64,000 nucleotides of DNA from an uncultured Fodinibius sp. (GTDB lineage: Bacteria; Bacteroidota; Rhodothermia; Balneolales; Balneolaceae). The stretch covers positions 62,001 through 126,000 of the forward strand of contig CAJXOG010000007.1 in the NCBI GenBank assembly GCA_913057775.1, read 5' to 3'. A model generated the notes under the pieces. It saw only the letters and a program-made list of their open reading frames with translations, was not told the origin of the DNA and did no database searches. Below, piece by piece: positions 45,617-54,058 of the stretch (the first letter of the stretch is position 1; each line of letters opens with the position of its first letter). Made by a program: the position numbers and the translations under genes.

Positions 45617-46573
45617 CTACCCCTCCCAATTATCCCTGATCCAATTACCGACCGTTGAACGCCCTCCTTCAAAACCTTCCTCTTGAAGAAGATTATAAAT
45701 AGCCGTTATCGATCTCTCAGGATCTTCCTCCTTAAAGTCTAGGCAACGGTCAAGCCATTCATCTTGTAACGTACTGGTTCGAGCTCCAAGGTCGTCGAAA
45801 TGCACCCGTCGCCCCGTATTTTCAAACCATAACCGTTCTGTATCAAAGTTCAATACATAACTTCGGTTCTTTTCCTCATCGGCAATATAGTTACCTTTGA
45901 CAATGCACAGGTGCCTAATGCTGGAATCACTGGGATCTCTCCTAAGTTCAGCCAACATTCTCATTTTTGCTTCAAAAGCCTGGGAACCGAGCGAATTATG
46001 CTTCGAAGGTCGATTCCGTTCCTTGCCCTTACCAACATGATTTAACATGATAAAGAGCGTACCATACCTTTGAGAAAGGTTCTTAAACCTGTTGAGCAAA
46101 GGTCTAATGCGGCTTGCCATATTCATGTCTCCGGTAAAAATATCCGTAAAACAGTCAATTATCACACAGTCAGGACTTTGCTCCTCCAACAACTCTTCAA
46201 GCTTTTCAAGCAGATTGTAAGAGTCTGTAATGAATGTGAGGTTATCCCAGCAGTCTTCAATCTCGGAGGGATTTTCTAACTGTCTCCTTACTAAGAATGC
46301 CAGATCTTGCATAACATCCTCTGTGCTTACATATACGACCTTATTAGACCTAGTATTTAATGGAAAGCCAATAAACTCATCGTCTCCCCTTGCAATTGAC
46401 AATGACAATTGCCTTAGTAACGTACTTTTTGCCACATCCGAGGAACCGGTTAATCCTACTAGCCCCGTTTCCTGTATAAGTCCCTCCACAAGCATCGGAA
46501 TTTCCGTTACCTCCAGTTCCAGGAGATCTTTTGCCGTACAAACTGAGTCCATTTCTTCATTAGTAACTAACAT
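45617..46573 (-). CDS. RepA-like AAA ATPase
   Basis: The 318-residue protein has an N-terminal AAA/RecA-like ATPase of the RepA type: LTGSSDVAKSTLLRQLSLSIARG near residue 36, Walker B DCVIIDCFTDIF near 130 and a LFIMLNHVGKGKERNRPSKH segment. The usual glycine before the Walker A lysine is alanine (DVAKST). The C-terminal region has a basic GGRSTVGNWIRDNW helix-turn-helix-like end. Such ATPases load helicases at element or plasmid origins. It follows the MerR-like gene by 2 bases. Confidence 0.78.
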   Translation of the reverse strand: MLVTNEEMDSVCTAKDLLELEVTEIPMLVEGLIQETGLVGLTGSSDVAKSTLLRQLSLSIARGDDEFIGFPLNTRSNKVVYVSTEDVMQDLAFLVRRQLENPSEIEDCWDNLTFITDSYNLLEKLEELLEEQSPDCVIIDCFTDIFTGDMNMASRIRPLLNRFKNLSQRYGTLFIMLNHVGKGKERNRPSKHNSLGSQAFEAKMRMLAELRRDPSDSSIRHLCIVKGNYIADEEKNRSYVLNFDTERLWFENTGRRVHFDDLGARTSTLQDEWLDRCLDFKEEDPERSITAIYNLLQEEGFEGGRSTVGNWIRDNWEG

Positions 46574-46575
46574 AA

Positions 46576-46863
46576 CTACACCTCCTCAGCTTTGATGTAG
46601 TTATCATTAAAAAAGGCATCCAAGTCTTCCGCCTTGAAATATATTTTACGCCCATTCTTGACATAAGAAATCTGACCTGAATCCCTCAGGTACTGTAAAT
46701 GTCTTCTGGAGACATTCAGTTTTTTACAGGTTTCCTCTATCGTATAATAGTCCTTGCGATTGGTTTTATTGATAATTTGGGGAAGCCTCTCAGCTACAGC
46801 TTTCTCAACTGCATGCCGGACAACTTCTTCTAATTCTTGTTTTGAAGGAATGTATGTTTTCAT
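46576..46863 (-). CDS. MerR-like helix-turn-helix (excisionase-type) protein
   Basis: This 95-residue protein has an N-terminal helix and a C-terminal HTH_17 domain: YYTIEETCKKLNVSRRHLQYLRDSGQISYVKNGRKIYF. This is the usual form of excisionases and replication-helper proteins in Bacteroidota elements. It is translationally linked to the RepA-like ATPase (2-base gap). Three 11-base repeats lie upstream of its start and may be its binding sites. Confidence 0.83.
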   Translation of the reverse strand: MKTYIPSKQELEEVVRHAVEKAVAERLPQIINKTNRKDYYTIEETCKKLNVSRRHLQYLRDSGQISYVKNGRKIYFKAEDLDAFFNDNYIKAEEV

Positions 46864-46939
46864 AATTACCTACTATTTCAGTTAAAAATTATCTTCAACA
46901 GTAGGTTAATGGAGAAAGAGCATACCCTCGATTGGAACC

Positions 46940-46972
46940 TTATTGAAAGGTTATTGAAAACTTATTGAAATG
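46940..46972. repeat. Three 11-bp iteron-like direct repeats
   Basis: TTATTGAA occurs at 46940-46947, 46951-46958 and 46962-46969, exactly 11 bases apart, about one helical turn. They lie between the gene at 46984-47688 and the MerR-like gene. The phasing suggests binding of one protein on one face of the helix. Confidence 0.65.
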
Positions 46973-46983
46973 TTTGTAGTGCA

Positions 46984-47688
46984 CTAATTTTCTGTGCGGG
47001 CAGCTGTATATTCTTCCCATTTCTGTTCCCAATTACGCAAAGTCCCATCATTAGGGATAGATAATTTCTCTTGTTCAAGCATTCCTTTTGCTTTCGCCCG
47101 CCTATAGTGAAACCCCTTGAAGTCAATCCAATGCTTTAAATACCTAGAGATAAGCTCCGCTGAATAATCTGCATTCTCAGCAAATACCTCCGAAAACTCT
47201 TTGATCATGTTATCATTCCTATTTGAGGAGTTTTCGTCAATATAAATCTCTTCCAGTTTCTCTATCCGGTTTTGTAGTATAAGTAAAGCCTCTTTAATTG
47301 AATCGTACTTACTTAATTCTTCACTGGATTCAAGGTGAGTGATTAGCTTATTAAGCTCATCCGTAATAAATACCAGATATTTTTGTATCGATTCAGATTC
47401 TTTTCGTGATTCTAGTTGTTGATCAATCCTTTCAAGTGACCGCTTTAACTCACGCTCAAGCCTATGTTGTAACTCCTTATTGAACTTACGAGGATACGAT
47501 TCTTCGCTAATCTCGTAAGTCTCATGATTTTTTCTAAAAAGATAATATGCTTCTTCTTCCTCATCGTAGTCCTTTCGGCTGTCTCTCAGATTTGCATTTG
47601 CCAGATTATGGAAATCCGTTTTTAAATTTTCCAATCCACCGTGCAATATTAGATTCTTGAAAAAGCCTAATGTGGTGCCTGTACTCAT
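46984..47688 (-). CDS. Coiled-coil protein of unknown function
   Basis: At 234 residues the protein has a short N-terminus and then a long charged coiled coil (about 60-165) rich in K, E and L. The C-terminal third contains SRYLKHWIDFKGFHYRRAKAKG and a basic end. No family was recognised. It lies between the integrase and the MerR-like gene, a position often used for replication or recombination helper genes. Confidence 0.6.
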   Translation of the reverse strand: MSTGTTLGFFKNLILHGGLENLKTDFHNLANANLRDSRKDYDEEEEAYYLFRKNHETYEISEESYPRKFNKELQHRLERELKRSLERIDQQLESRKESESIQKYLVFITDELNKLITHLESSEELSKYDSIKEALLILQNRIEKLEEIYIDENSSNRNDNMIKEFSEVFAENADYSAELISRYLKHWIDFKGFHYRRAKAKGMLEQEKLSIPNDGTLRNWEQKWEEYTAARTEN

Positions 47689-47849
47689 GGTAAAATGTTT
47701 TCGCCATTAGTAGAAAAATTAAAAGATGAAGTCTAACCAATATGAGAAAAACGACTGTCTTTGTCATAAATTGGAAAAACCACTCCCAAAGGAATATAGT
47801 ACAGATCAACACACATGAATTCATGCTTAATTATACTCCTTATGATCCA

Positions 47850-49073
47850 CTAAGAAACATTTTCAAGTTTTTCCTTTAGCTCAGACATCTCAGAATTAAC
47901 CTTATCCGGAGTTACTCGAGCATAATGCATTGTAGACTTTAAATCAGAGTGACCTAATACTTTTTGAACAGTTTCAACTGGTATTCCATTGGTTAAAAGC
48001 ATGGTAGCACATGTATGGCGTGCCACATGATGAGTGAGCTTTTTATCCACTCTGCAGAGAGTGGCTATCTCCTTTAGGTAGGCGTTTGTCTTTTGATTAC
48101 TAATCATAGGCAGTAAGCTGCCATCCGTAGTCTCTGGATGATCTTCATACTTGCTAATAATTTCAATCGCCTTTGGCAGTAATAAAACGCTTGCATTATT
48201 ACCTGTTTTTGTCCTCGGTTGGTACAGATAATAATCTCCATTTCGATCTTTTTTCACATCCGACTTTTTAAGCTTTTCAGCATCACTAAAGCCAAACCCC
48301 GTATAGCAACTGAATACAAATATATCACGTACTTGATCAAGCCGGTCTATTTCAAACTCTTTACGCTCTATCTTCTTTAATTCGCCCTGAGAAAGGAAAA
48401 CCGGGTCTTTCTTTTTATACTGCATTTTGAAGTGTTGGTATGGATTGCAATCCAATAATCCTTTCGACCTTGCTTTATTGACAATTTTTTGAAAATTGGA
48501 CAAGTACTTACGGGCTGTATTATTTGAGCATGGGTCATCTTTTGTCATTAGATAATGGGCAAACTCCTCTAAGAAATCCTGATCTACATCTGTAATTAAG
48601 TATTCCACATCATTGTACTGTTCCTGTAAAAATGCTTTTATATGCTTCTTTACGGTGCAGTATTTCTTATAAGTGGATTTGGCATATTTATTACCAACCA
48701 ACGATTTCATCTTTTTATTATGCTGTTTTATAACCTCTATAACAGGGTTAGAACTCTCCTCCTTATCCTTCCCTGTCATTCGCATCTTAACAGCCCTAGA
48801 AGTAATCTTCGCCCCTTCCTGGAGCAACTGCTGGTGAGCTTGATTAGCTTTGAATTCAAGTGTGTCAAGATATTGATTGATAGCCTTTGCTTTCTGGCTT
48901 CTACCTTTAACCCTATAAGTTTCACCATTCCATTTGGAAGGATCTACAGTTCGCCCCGCGGATATTTCAGAGGTTTTTCCATCTATATTTAGTCGCATAT
49001 AGATAGGCACTTCTCCATTAGCTCTGGCTTTATTTTTACGTACGGTATAAGAAATGTTTAAAGATCTAAACAT
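47850..49073 (-). CDS. int: Tyrosine recombinase (phage-type integrase)
   Basis: Starting at the ATG at 49071-49073, the protein is 407 residues and begins with the Arm-DNA-binding segment FRSLNISYTVRKNKARANGEVPIYMRL typical of Bacteroidota integrases; an upstream extension to 49190 is less likely. The SAM-like core-binding domain follows. The catalytic domain has TGFGFSDAEKL, RTKTGN, HHVARHT and LGHSDLKSTMHYARV with the nucleophilic tyrosine. The first catalytic arginine is not in its usual place, as in IntDOT-like enzymes. It lies 260 bases from the tRNA-Ser attachment site. Confidence 0.93.
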   Translation of the reverse strand: MFRSLNISYTVRKNKARANGEVPIYMRLNIDGKTSEISAGRTVDPSKWNGETYRVKGRSQKAKAINQYLDTLEFKANQAHQQLLQEGAKITSRAVKMRMTGKDKEESSNPVIEVIKQHNKKMKSLVGNKYAKSTYKKYCTVKKHIKAFLQEQYNDVEYLITDVDQDFLEEFAHYLMTKDDPCSNNTARKYLSNFQKIVNKARSKGLLDCNPYQHFKMQYKKKDPVFLSQGELKKIERKEFEIDRLDQVRDIFVFSCYTGFGFSDAEKLKKSDVKKDRNGDYYLYQPRTKTGNNASVLLLPKAIEIISKYEDHPETTDGSLLPMISNQKTNAYLKEIATLCRVDKKLTHHVARHTCATMLLTNGIPVETVQKVLGHSDLKSTMHYARVTPDKVNSEMSELKEKLENVS

Positions 49074-49151
49074 AATTGTGTCCTTTATGAGTTTCGAGTT
49101 TGTTCTACAGAAAGGCAGTAAAACAGATCTTGGTCCTCGTGGACACTTTTT

Positions 49152-49175
49152 CTGAGATGCGATAGATAATCTCAG
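49152..49175. promoter_or_regulatory. Inverted repeat upstream of int
   Basis: CTGAGAT and ATCTCAG form perfect 7-base arms with a 10-base spacer, about 80 bases before the integrase ATG. It could be an operator or a recombinase-binding site. Confidence 0.4.
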
Positions 49176-49201
49176 TGACCATTGCGACATCTTTGTGCAT
49201 G

Positions 49202-49218
49202 GTCACCGAATAGTTCAC
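49202..49218 (+). promoter_or_regulatory. Right-end copy of the shared end motif
   Basis: GTCAC-4N-TAGTTCAC is shared with 26282-26298 in sequence and spacing. It lies 115 bases from the tRNA-side repeat, within the attachment region between the integrase gene and the core. Confidence 0.4.
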
Positions 49219-49332
49219 CAGAAGTCTGGTAAAATCTGGAATTATCGGGTTTTATAATTTTCCAAAATCGCCCTTCATATACTCTAATATGCGATTTTTA
49301 GGGCATTTTAAGGAAACCTGAAAAGCAAAAAT

Positions 49333-49359
49333 GCGGAGAGGGAGGGATTCGAACCCTCG
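49333..49359 (-). repeat. tRNA-side attachment core
   Basis: These 27 bases are identical to 26199-26225 and form the 3' part of the intact tRNA-Ser gene, from the T-arm to the discriminator base and one base beyond. The tRNA is therefore restored by the element's own copy. Confidence 0.92.
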
Positions 49360-49421
49360 GTACGCGCTAGACGCACACACGCTTTCCAAGCGTGCGCCTT
49401 CGACCGCTCGGCCACCTCTCC
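49334..49421 (-). tRNA. tRNA-Ser (GGA)
   Basis: The 88-base gene reads GGAGAGG at the 5' end, pairing with CCTCTCC before the discriminator G. The anticodon loop is TTGGAAA, with GGA complementary to 49385-49387, and the anticodon stem is CACGC/GCGTG. A long variable arm follows, as in all serine tRNAs. The T-loop is GGTTCGAATCC. CCA is not encoded. It is the integration target of the adjacent element. Confidence 0.95.
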
Positions 49422-49466
49422 AATAAAGAGTCGCAAATATAGGTTAATTTCTAGCTGTTTTCAACG

Positions 49467-50150
49467 TTAAAATCCATAGGTAAAAATTTGTCTTGAGTAC
49501 GCCTTTACAGGCTGCCCTTTATTCTTAGCCGGACGAAATTTCCATTGTAAAGCAGCGGTAAGTGTAGCCTCAGTAAGTCCATAGTTAATGCGATCCACCT
49601 TTCTTTTGTCTCCCGACTCTTGATCATATAACACAATTTCAGTAATACTGGCCTCTTCAACTTTTCCCTCGGTATCCACTAAAAAGTTTACCCATATTTC
49701 AGCTTTAATATCTGCTTTTTTTGCAGCATCAGGAACCGTTGGTTCTACAATATGGATTACTTGTGGGGCTACCTGCGGACTTGATACCGGCTCATCAGCA
49801 TCACCCTCACTGCCAATCATTTCAACAGAAAGAGAATCAGAATATTCACTCACATTTAAGTCATCCAGCTCAATAGGATCTTCTTCTATCACTTCATCGG
49901 TTGGTTCGGGTATTGGAATTTGTGGTTTGGGTGGAGGTGGCGGGCTGTTTTGCTGTTCTGTTCGCACAATATCTTCAAGAGCAATGGCATCATCCGAAAA
50001 ATCAATTTGCTGACCAGATGAGGTTGATTTATTGACAGGCCACAGATTAAAGGTGGCGATAGCCAATAATTCTACAATAGCTATTGCCGTCAGAACACGA
50101 ATCCGATATCCATTTTCACTGTCCTCGATATATTTTTTAAGATCAGACAA
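49467..50150 (-). CDS. tonB: Energy transducer TonB
   Basis: This 227-residue protein has one N-terminal membrane helix (about 22-38), a proline-rich periplasmic spacer (PPPPPKPQIPIPEP near 70) and a C-terminal TonB domain with VNFLVDTEGKVEEASI and ALQWKFRPAKNKGQPVKAYS. It links the ExbB-ExbD motor to TonB-dependent receptors in the outer membrane. No exbBD genes are adjacent. It is the first chromosomal gene beyond tRNA-Ser. Confidence 0.88.
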   Translation of the reverse strand: MSDLKKYIEDSENGYRIRVLTAIAIVELLAIATFNLWPVNKSTSSGQQIDFSDDAIALEDIVRTEQQNSPPPPPKPQIPIPEPTDEVIEEDPIELDDLNVSEYSDSLSVEMIGSEGDADEPVSSPQVAPQVIHIVEPTVPDAAKKADIKAEIWVNFLVDTEGKVEEASITEIVLYDQESGDKRKVDRINYGLTEATLTAALQWKFRPAKNKGQPVKAYSRQIFTYGF

Positions 50151-50325
50151 AATTATTTATGGATATCTAAACTCATTATGAAGGTTGAAGTTCTTTGTAG
50201 TAACGAATAAACAGTGGCTTATCATTCAATTGCTTACTGCAATATTTGCAGCTACCAAAAAACAATTCTTAACAGAATAATCTTATGACCTCATCACTTA
50301 TTTGGTCAAAACCGTCCATCCTCAG

Positions 50326-51255
50326 TCACGTTCTTACGTCTTTCAACGCCTTACGAATGAAACCACTGTGGTCTTCTAATTTCTTTTCTGCTTCCTTTTT
50401 ATTCAGTCCTCCCAATGCCATAACCAAGGCTGTTTTAACGTGACCATCAGCCGTATGCAACAACTTTTCAGTCTCTTCATAATCAAGATCAGTAAACATC
50501 ATGACAATGCGTTTTGATCGCTCGTGTAATTTCTGATTGGAAAGTTGCAGGTCAACCATCACATTTTCATACACTTTTCCTCTGCGTATATTTGCTCCCG
50601 TAGTGATCATATTTAGCACCATCTTTTGAGCAGTAGCACTTTTCATGCGGGTACTTCCCATAATTACTTCGGGACCTACGGGGATATCAATCAGCACATC
50701 CACATTAAGCGTGATCTGAGAGCCTGGCACAGTCGTTACAAAAATTGTATGACAACCTTTTCCACGAGCTGCTTTAAGTGCGCCATGCACATACGGTGTA
50801 CGTCCGCTAGCGGCCAATCCGCAAACAATATCAGTAGATGCTAAATCAATATCTGCCAAAGCCTTTCGGCCATTTTTCTCATAATCCTCAGCCCCTTCTT
50901 GAGCCTCAAAAACTGCATCTGTGCCTCCCGCAATCAGTCCTACAACCTGCTCCGGATCCGAACCAAAAGTAGGCGGACATTCGGCTGCATCAAGTATTCC
51001 CAATCTTCCGCTAGTGCCGGCCCCTGCGTAGATTAGGCGCCCGCCCTCATCAAATGCTTGCTTCACCAGATCAATAGCCTGCGCAATTTGTGGTAACTTC
51101 TTTTCAACCTCATCGGCAACTTTCTTATCCTCGGCATTAATGAGACGAGCTATTTCCAGTGAATCTGCGACATCTATTTTCTTGGTATTTGGATTCCGCT
51201 GCTCTGTATCCAATTCTTTTAACTGGTCAAAAAGCTCTTGTTCTTCTTTGTTCAC
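50326..51255 (-). CDS. murQ: N-acetylmuramic acid 6-phosphate etherase
   Basis: The 309-residue protein has the SIS fold with the MurQ signature AGAGTSGRLGILDAAECPPTFG (residues about 77-98) and GSTRMKSATAQKMVLNM near 200. It cleaves the lactyl ether of MurNAc-6-phosphate, giving GlcNAc-6-phosphate and lactate during cell-wall recycling. Length is as expected. The gene stands alone with gaps of more than 100 bases on both sides. Confidence 0.93.
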   Translation of the reverse strand: MNKEEQELFDQLKELDTEQRNPNTKKIDVADSLEIARLINAEDKKVADEVEKKLPQIAQAIDLVKQAFDEGGRLIYAGAGTSGRLGILDAAECPPTFGSDPEQVVGLIAGGTDAVFEAQEGAEDYEKNGRKALADIDLASTDIVCGLAASGRTPYVHGALKAARGKGCHTIFVTTVPGSQITLNVDVLIDIPVGPEVIMGSTRMKSATAQKMVLNMITTGANIRRGKVYENVMVDLQLSNQKLHERSKRIVMMFTDLDYEETEKLLHTADGHVKTALVMALGGLNKKEAEKKLEDHSGFIRKALKDVRT

Positions 51256-51374
51256 GCTGTAATCACTGTTATTAATAAGAATGGTTCAACTCGCTTAAGT
51301 TAAGCGGTTTTGAGGATAACAGAAAAAGCAATACAAAAAGGTTCTCAATAAATACCAATATGGGTTAACATAAT

Positions 51375-51728
51375 TTATGCCTCCCCTATTTTTCCAAGGT
51401 GGGTGTGTCTAAAAGAGTCAGTATGCTTTAGTCCATATCCAAAAAGGCGATCCATTGAGGAGTGTGCAAACAGTATAATCCCTGCTAATTGTATAGCTAT
51501 AGATCCCATAAAGAATCCTATGGCATAAACCAGAAGAGCTAAACCTTTATGATGAACCAGGTTATATAAATATGCACCTGTTTTGTTATTGATCATGTAT
51601 CCGATCATGCTCATATCGGGCAACAGCAACAAAGCTGGGAACCACCACCAAGTAAAATCAGTCTTCCAAAACAAAAAGCCGGCGAATAGAAACATCGCCA
51701 GCTCCTCAATCTTAATAAGTGATTTCAT
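51375..51728 (-). CDS. DUF4260 membrane protein
   Basis: This 117-residue protein has about four hydrophobic segments and the family features FTWWWFPALLLLPD and ILFAHSSMDRLFGYGLK. Function is unknown. Its ATG overlaps the accC stop as ATGA, so it is translated together with accC. Confidence 0.82.
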   Translation of the reverse strand: MKSLIKIEELAMFLFAGFLFWKTDFTWWWFPALLLLPDMSMIGYMINNKTGAYLYNLVHHKGLALLVYAIGFFMGSIAIQLAGIILFAHSSMDRLFGYGLKHTDSFRHTHLGKIGEA

Positions 51729-53239
51729 AATTTTTTCTTACTGCGGTGTTTCCACCACTTTGAAGATGCCCCGTTTTGGGAATTATTTTTGAGCTTCTGC
51801 TTCACTTGCTGACCACTCCCTTCCATTTTAAGTAGAGCTGCGGCCAGTGCTTTTACCTTAGGACCATCAGTAATTTCTGCATCAAGTTTCTCTTTGCTAA
51901 AGTAATCAGGAACAAAGTGCGTATCGTATTCACCCGAAGTAAATGACTCATGATTCAGTACATATTTGCAAAACGGAATCGTTGTTCTACAGCCGGCAAT
52001 CTCATATTCATCCAGTGCACGAAGCATTCTCCTTATGGCATGATCACGATCAGTGCCATACGCACACAGTTTTGATATCATGGGATCATAGTTGATCGTC
52101 ACCTTCTGCCCTTCCTCAACTCCGGAATCAACACGCACTCCATTGCCGGATGGGATGCGGTGTTTGCTCAATGTACCGGTACTTGGTAAAAAGTTATCCC
52201 GAGGATCTTCCGCATAAATACGACATTCCACAGCATGACCTTCCATTTGGATATCATCCTGCGTGATGGGCAGCTCTTTTCCTTCAGCCACTAATATCTG
52301 CAGTTCTACCAAATCCAACCCCGTAATTAACTCTGTTACCGGATGCTCTACCTGCAGACGTGTATTCATCTCAAGGAAATAGAAATTTCGATCGGCATCT
52401 ACCAGAAACTCAATCGTTCCTGCTCCAACATAGTCCACCGCTTCGGCAGCTGCAATAGCAGCGTCGGCCATTTCTGATCGCAATTCGGGCGTTAATATAG
52501 AGCATGGGGCTTCTTCTATAACTTTCTGATGACGACGCTGGATTGAACATTCCCGATCAAATACATGAAGCGTATTTCCATGTTCATCAGCAATAATTTG
52601 AAACTCGACATGACGGGGCTCAACCAAATATTTTTCTATATATACTCTGTCATCTCCAAAGGCATTACGTGCCTCAGACTTTGCCGCCTTAATACCCGAA
52701 CGGAATTCATCTTTGTTATTTACGATACGCATTCCTTTTCCACCGCCCCCGGCTGCCGCTTTTACCAATACGGGATAACCGATTTCATCGGCTATTTTTT
52801 CGGCCTCTTCAACATCTTCGAGCTCTTTTTTGGTACCCGGCGGAAATGGTACATTGGCTTTGCCCATAATTTCTCGGGCGGCGGTTTTATCTCCCATCAA
52901 CCGAATAGCCTTGGCCTTTGGACCAATAAATATGATATCTTCTTCTCGGCATCGCTCCGAGAAATCACCATTCTCACTTAAAAATCCATAACCGGGATGG
53001 ATCGCATCGGCTCCGGTATCTTTGGCTGCCTTAATTATTTTATCGATTACCAAATAACTCTCTGAAGAAGAGGCAGGACCAATATGCACCGATTCGTCGG
53101 CCCGTAATACATGTGGCGCATCGGCATCAGGTGTTGAATATACCGCCACCGTTTTTTTACCTAGCTCCTTGCACGTTCGAATTACACGTAAAGCAATTTC
53201 GCCGCGATTAGCGACCAATATCTTATTAATATCTGGCAT
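51725..53239 (-). CDS. accC: Biotin carboxylase subunit of acyl-CoA carboxylase
   Basis: The 504-residue protein has the ATP-grasp core: N-terminal VANRGEIALRVIRTCKELG, the glycine-rich AAAGGGGKGMRIV, catalytic residues in EMNTRLQVEHPVTE and the C-terminal biotin-carboxylase domain with GVEEGQKVTINYDPMI. It carboxylates biotin on the carrier protein. The last 50 residues, with a KKK-rich end, extend beyond E. coli AccC. No accB lies next to it; it may serve acetyl- or propionyl-CoA carboxylase. Confidence 0.92.
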   Translation of the reverse strand: MPDINKILVANRGEIALRVIRTCKELGKKTVAVYSTPDADAPHVLRADESVHIGPASSSESYLVIDKIIKAAKDTGADAIHPGYGFLSENGDFSERCREEDIIFIGPKAKAIRLMGDKTAAREIMGKANVPFPPGTKKELEDVEEAEKIADEIGYPVLVKAAAGGGGKGMRIVNNKDEFRSGIKAAKSEARNAFGDDRVYIEKYLVEPRHVEFQIIADEHGNTLHVFDRECSIQRRHQKVIEEAPCSILTPELRSEMADAAIAAAEAVDYVGAGTIEFLVDADRNFYFLEMNTRLQVEHPVTELITGLDLVELQILVAEGKELPITQDDIQMEGHAVECRIYAEDPRDNFLPSTGTLSKHRIPSGNGVRVDSGVEEGQKVTINYDPMISKLCAYGTDRDHAIRRMLRALDEYEIAGCRTTIPFCKYVLNHESFTSGEYDTHFVPDYFSKEKLDAEITDGPKVKALAAALLKMEGSGQQVKQKLKNNSQNGASSKWWKHRSKKKL

Positions 53240-53248
53240 AATTATCTT

Positions 53249-53959
53249 TTAAATGATGTGCGTTTTTAACATTTGTGGCCATAATTTCCATTCGTCTCCT
53301 CCATCAGACCAAATATCTAGGTCATGATCTAAAAACTTCATCCGCATTACCTTATCCATTCGAACCGCATCGTCGATTCTCTTATCTCCTTCATAACTTA
53401 CCAACCGAAAATCAATGTCCTGAACTTTATCAAGCAAAGACTTTTTATTCAAATTGGGTACAAAATCCATTGGATTACTGTAATAAACATCGTCATCATA
53501 ATAATCATCCATATACGGTCTGATATCATAGATACCGCTTATACCAATAGATTTACCAAATACTTCAGGGTACTTGAGAGCGGTTGTAACAGCATGATAT
53601 CCGCCGAAATCAACACCTCCGATGATAATAAATTTTATACTGTTTTGGTCTTTAATATAGGGTACTACTTCCTCAACAATATACGATTCGTACTGCTGCT
53701 GGCGAATAACGCGTTGTTCAGGAGATGCATTTTCATTCAATAGCGCTTCATCATCAATTGACGATAATACAAATAGTTGATTGAATCCATTTTCCAGCTG
53801 GTACGAGATAGAATCCGTCATGCCAAATTCTTCCCATTGCTTGCAAGTAGCTCCTCTTGTAGGAATCCCAATTACCGGCGTTCCCGACTCTCCATAAACA
53901 GCCAGCTCCATGTCTTTTCCCAAACTGGGACTCCGCCATTTCTTGATTTTAGCTTCCAT
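53249..53959 (-). CDS. Esterase-family alpha/beta-hydrolase, probably catalytically inactive
   Basis: This 236-residue protein follows the D-type esterase fold. Where active members have a G-x-S-x-G elbow, it has GGVDFGGYHA, with Asp117 in place of the serine. The C-terminal GGDEWKLWPQML has Asp222 at the usual histidine position. Both substitutions suggest loss of hydrolase activity, perhaps with a binding or structural role. It starts 9 bases after accC on the same strand. Confidence 0.8.
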   Translation of the reverse strand: MEAKIKKWRSPSLGKDMELAVYGESGTPVIGIPTRGATCKQWEEFGMTDSISYQLENGFNQLFVLSSIDDEALLNENASPEQRVIRQQQYESYIVEEVVPYIKDQNSIKFIIIGGVDFGGYHAVTTALKYPEVFGKSIGISGIYDIRPYMDDYYDDDVYYSNPMDFVPNLNKKSLLDKVQDIDFRLVSYEGDKRIDDAVRMDKVMRMKFLDHDLDIWSDGGDEWKLWPQMLKTHII

Positions 53960-54058
53960 TCGTCTCTATTTTGTTTAGATCGGCAATAAAATTTGAATGG
54001 AATATAACAGTTCATATTGATTAGTGTAAACGCAGATCCCACCTATTTTAAAATCGAA

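Larger units (their letters stand above)
26199..49359. mobile_element. About 23-kb genomic island integrated at tRNA-Ser(GGA)
   Basis: The element is bounded by the 27-bp perfect direct repeat (26199-26225 and 49333-49359). The integrase gene lies at the tRNA-proximal end, 260 bases from the repeat, with a MerR-like protein, a RepA-like ATPase and iteron-like repeats behind it. Cargo from 27288 to 41364 is rich in nuclease and methylase genes. RadC, a DUF3871 protein and several small proteins form the backbone. Base composition is visibly more AT-rich than the flanks. No relaxase, coupling protein, type IV secretion or phage structural gene was seen, so it is probably mobilised by other elements or by excision and circularisation only. 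Confidence 0.9.

Noticed and set aside
45478-45672. Minus-strand frame of 64 codons over repeat D
   Set aside because: It overlaps the RepA-like gene and its codons coincide with the palindromic repeat; no protein-like pattern.
47606-47824. Minus-strand hydrophobic frame between int and the coiled-coil gene
   Set aside because: It overlaps the supported gene at 46984-47688 in another frame and its hydrophobic content follows from AT-rich sequence.
49074-49190. N-terminal extension of the integrase
   Set aside because: The extension is basic, low-complexity and includes an inverted repeat; the canonical start of this integrase family is at the ATG at 49073.
26199-49359. CRISPR array or retron
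   Set aside because: No regularly spaced repeats of suitable length, no cas genes and no reverse transcriptase were seen.
26199-49359. Self-transmissible conjugative element
   Set aside because: No relaxase, coupling protein or type IV secretion gene was recognised in the translated frames.
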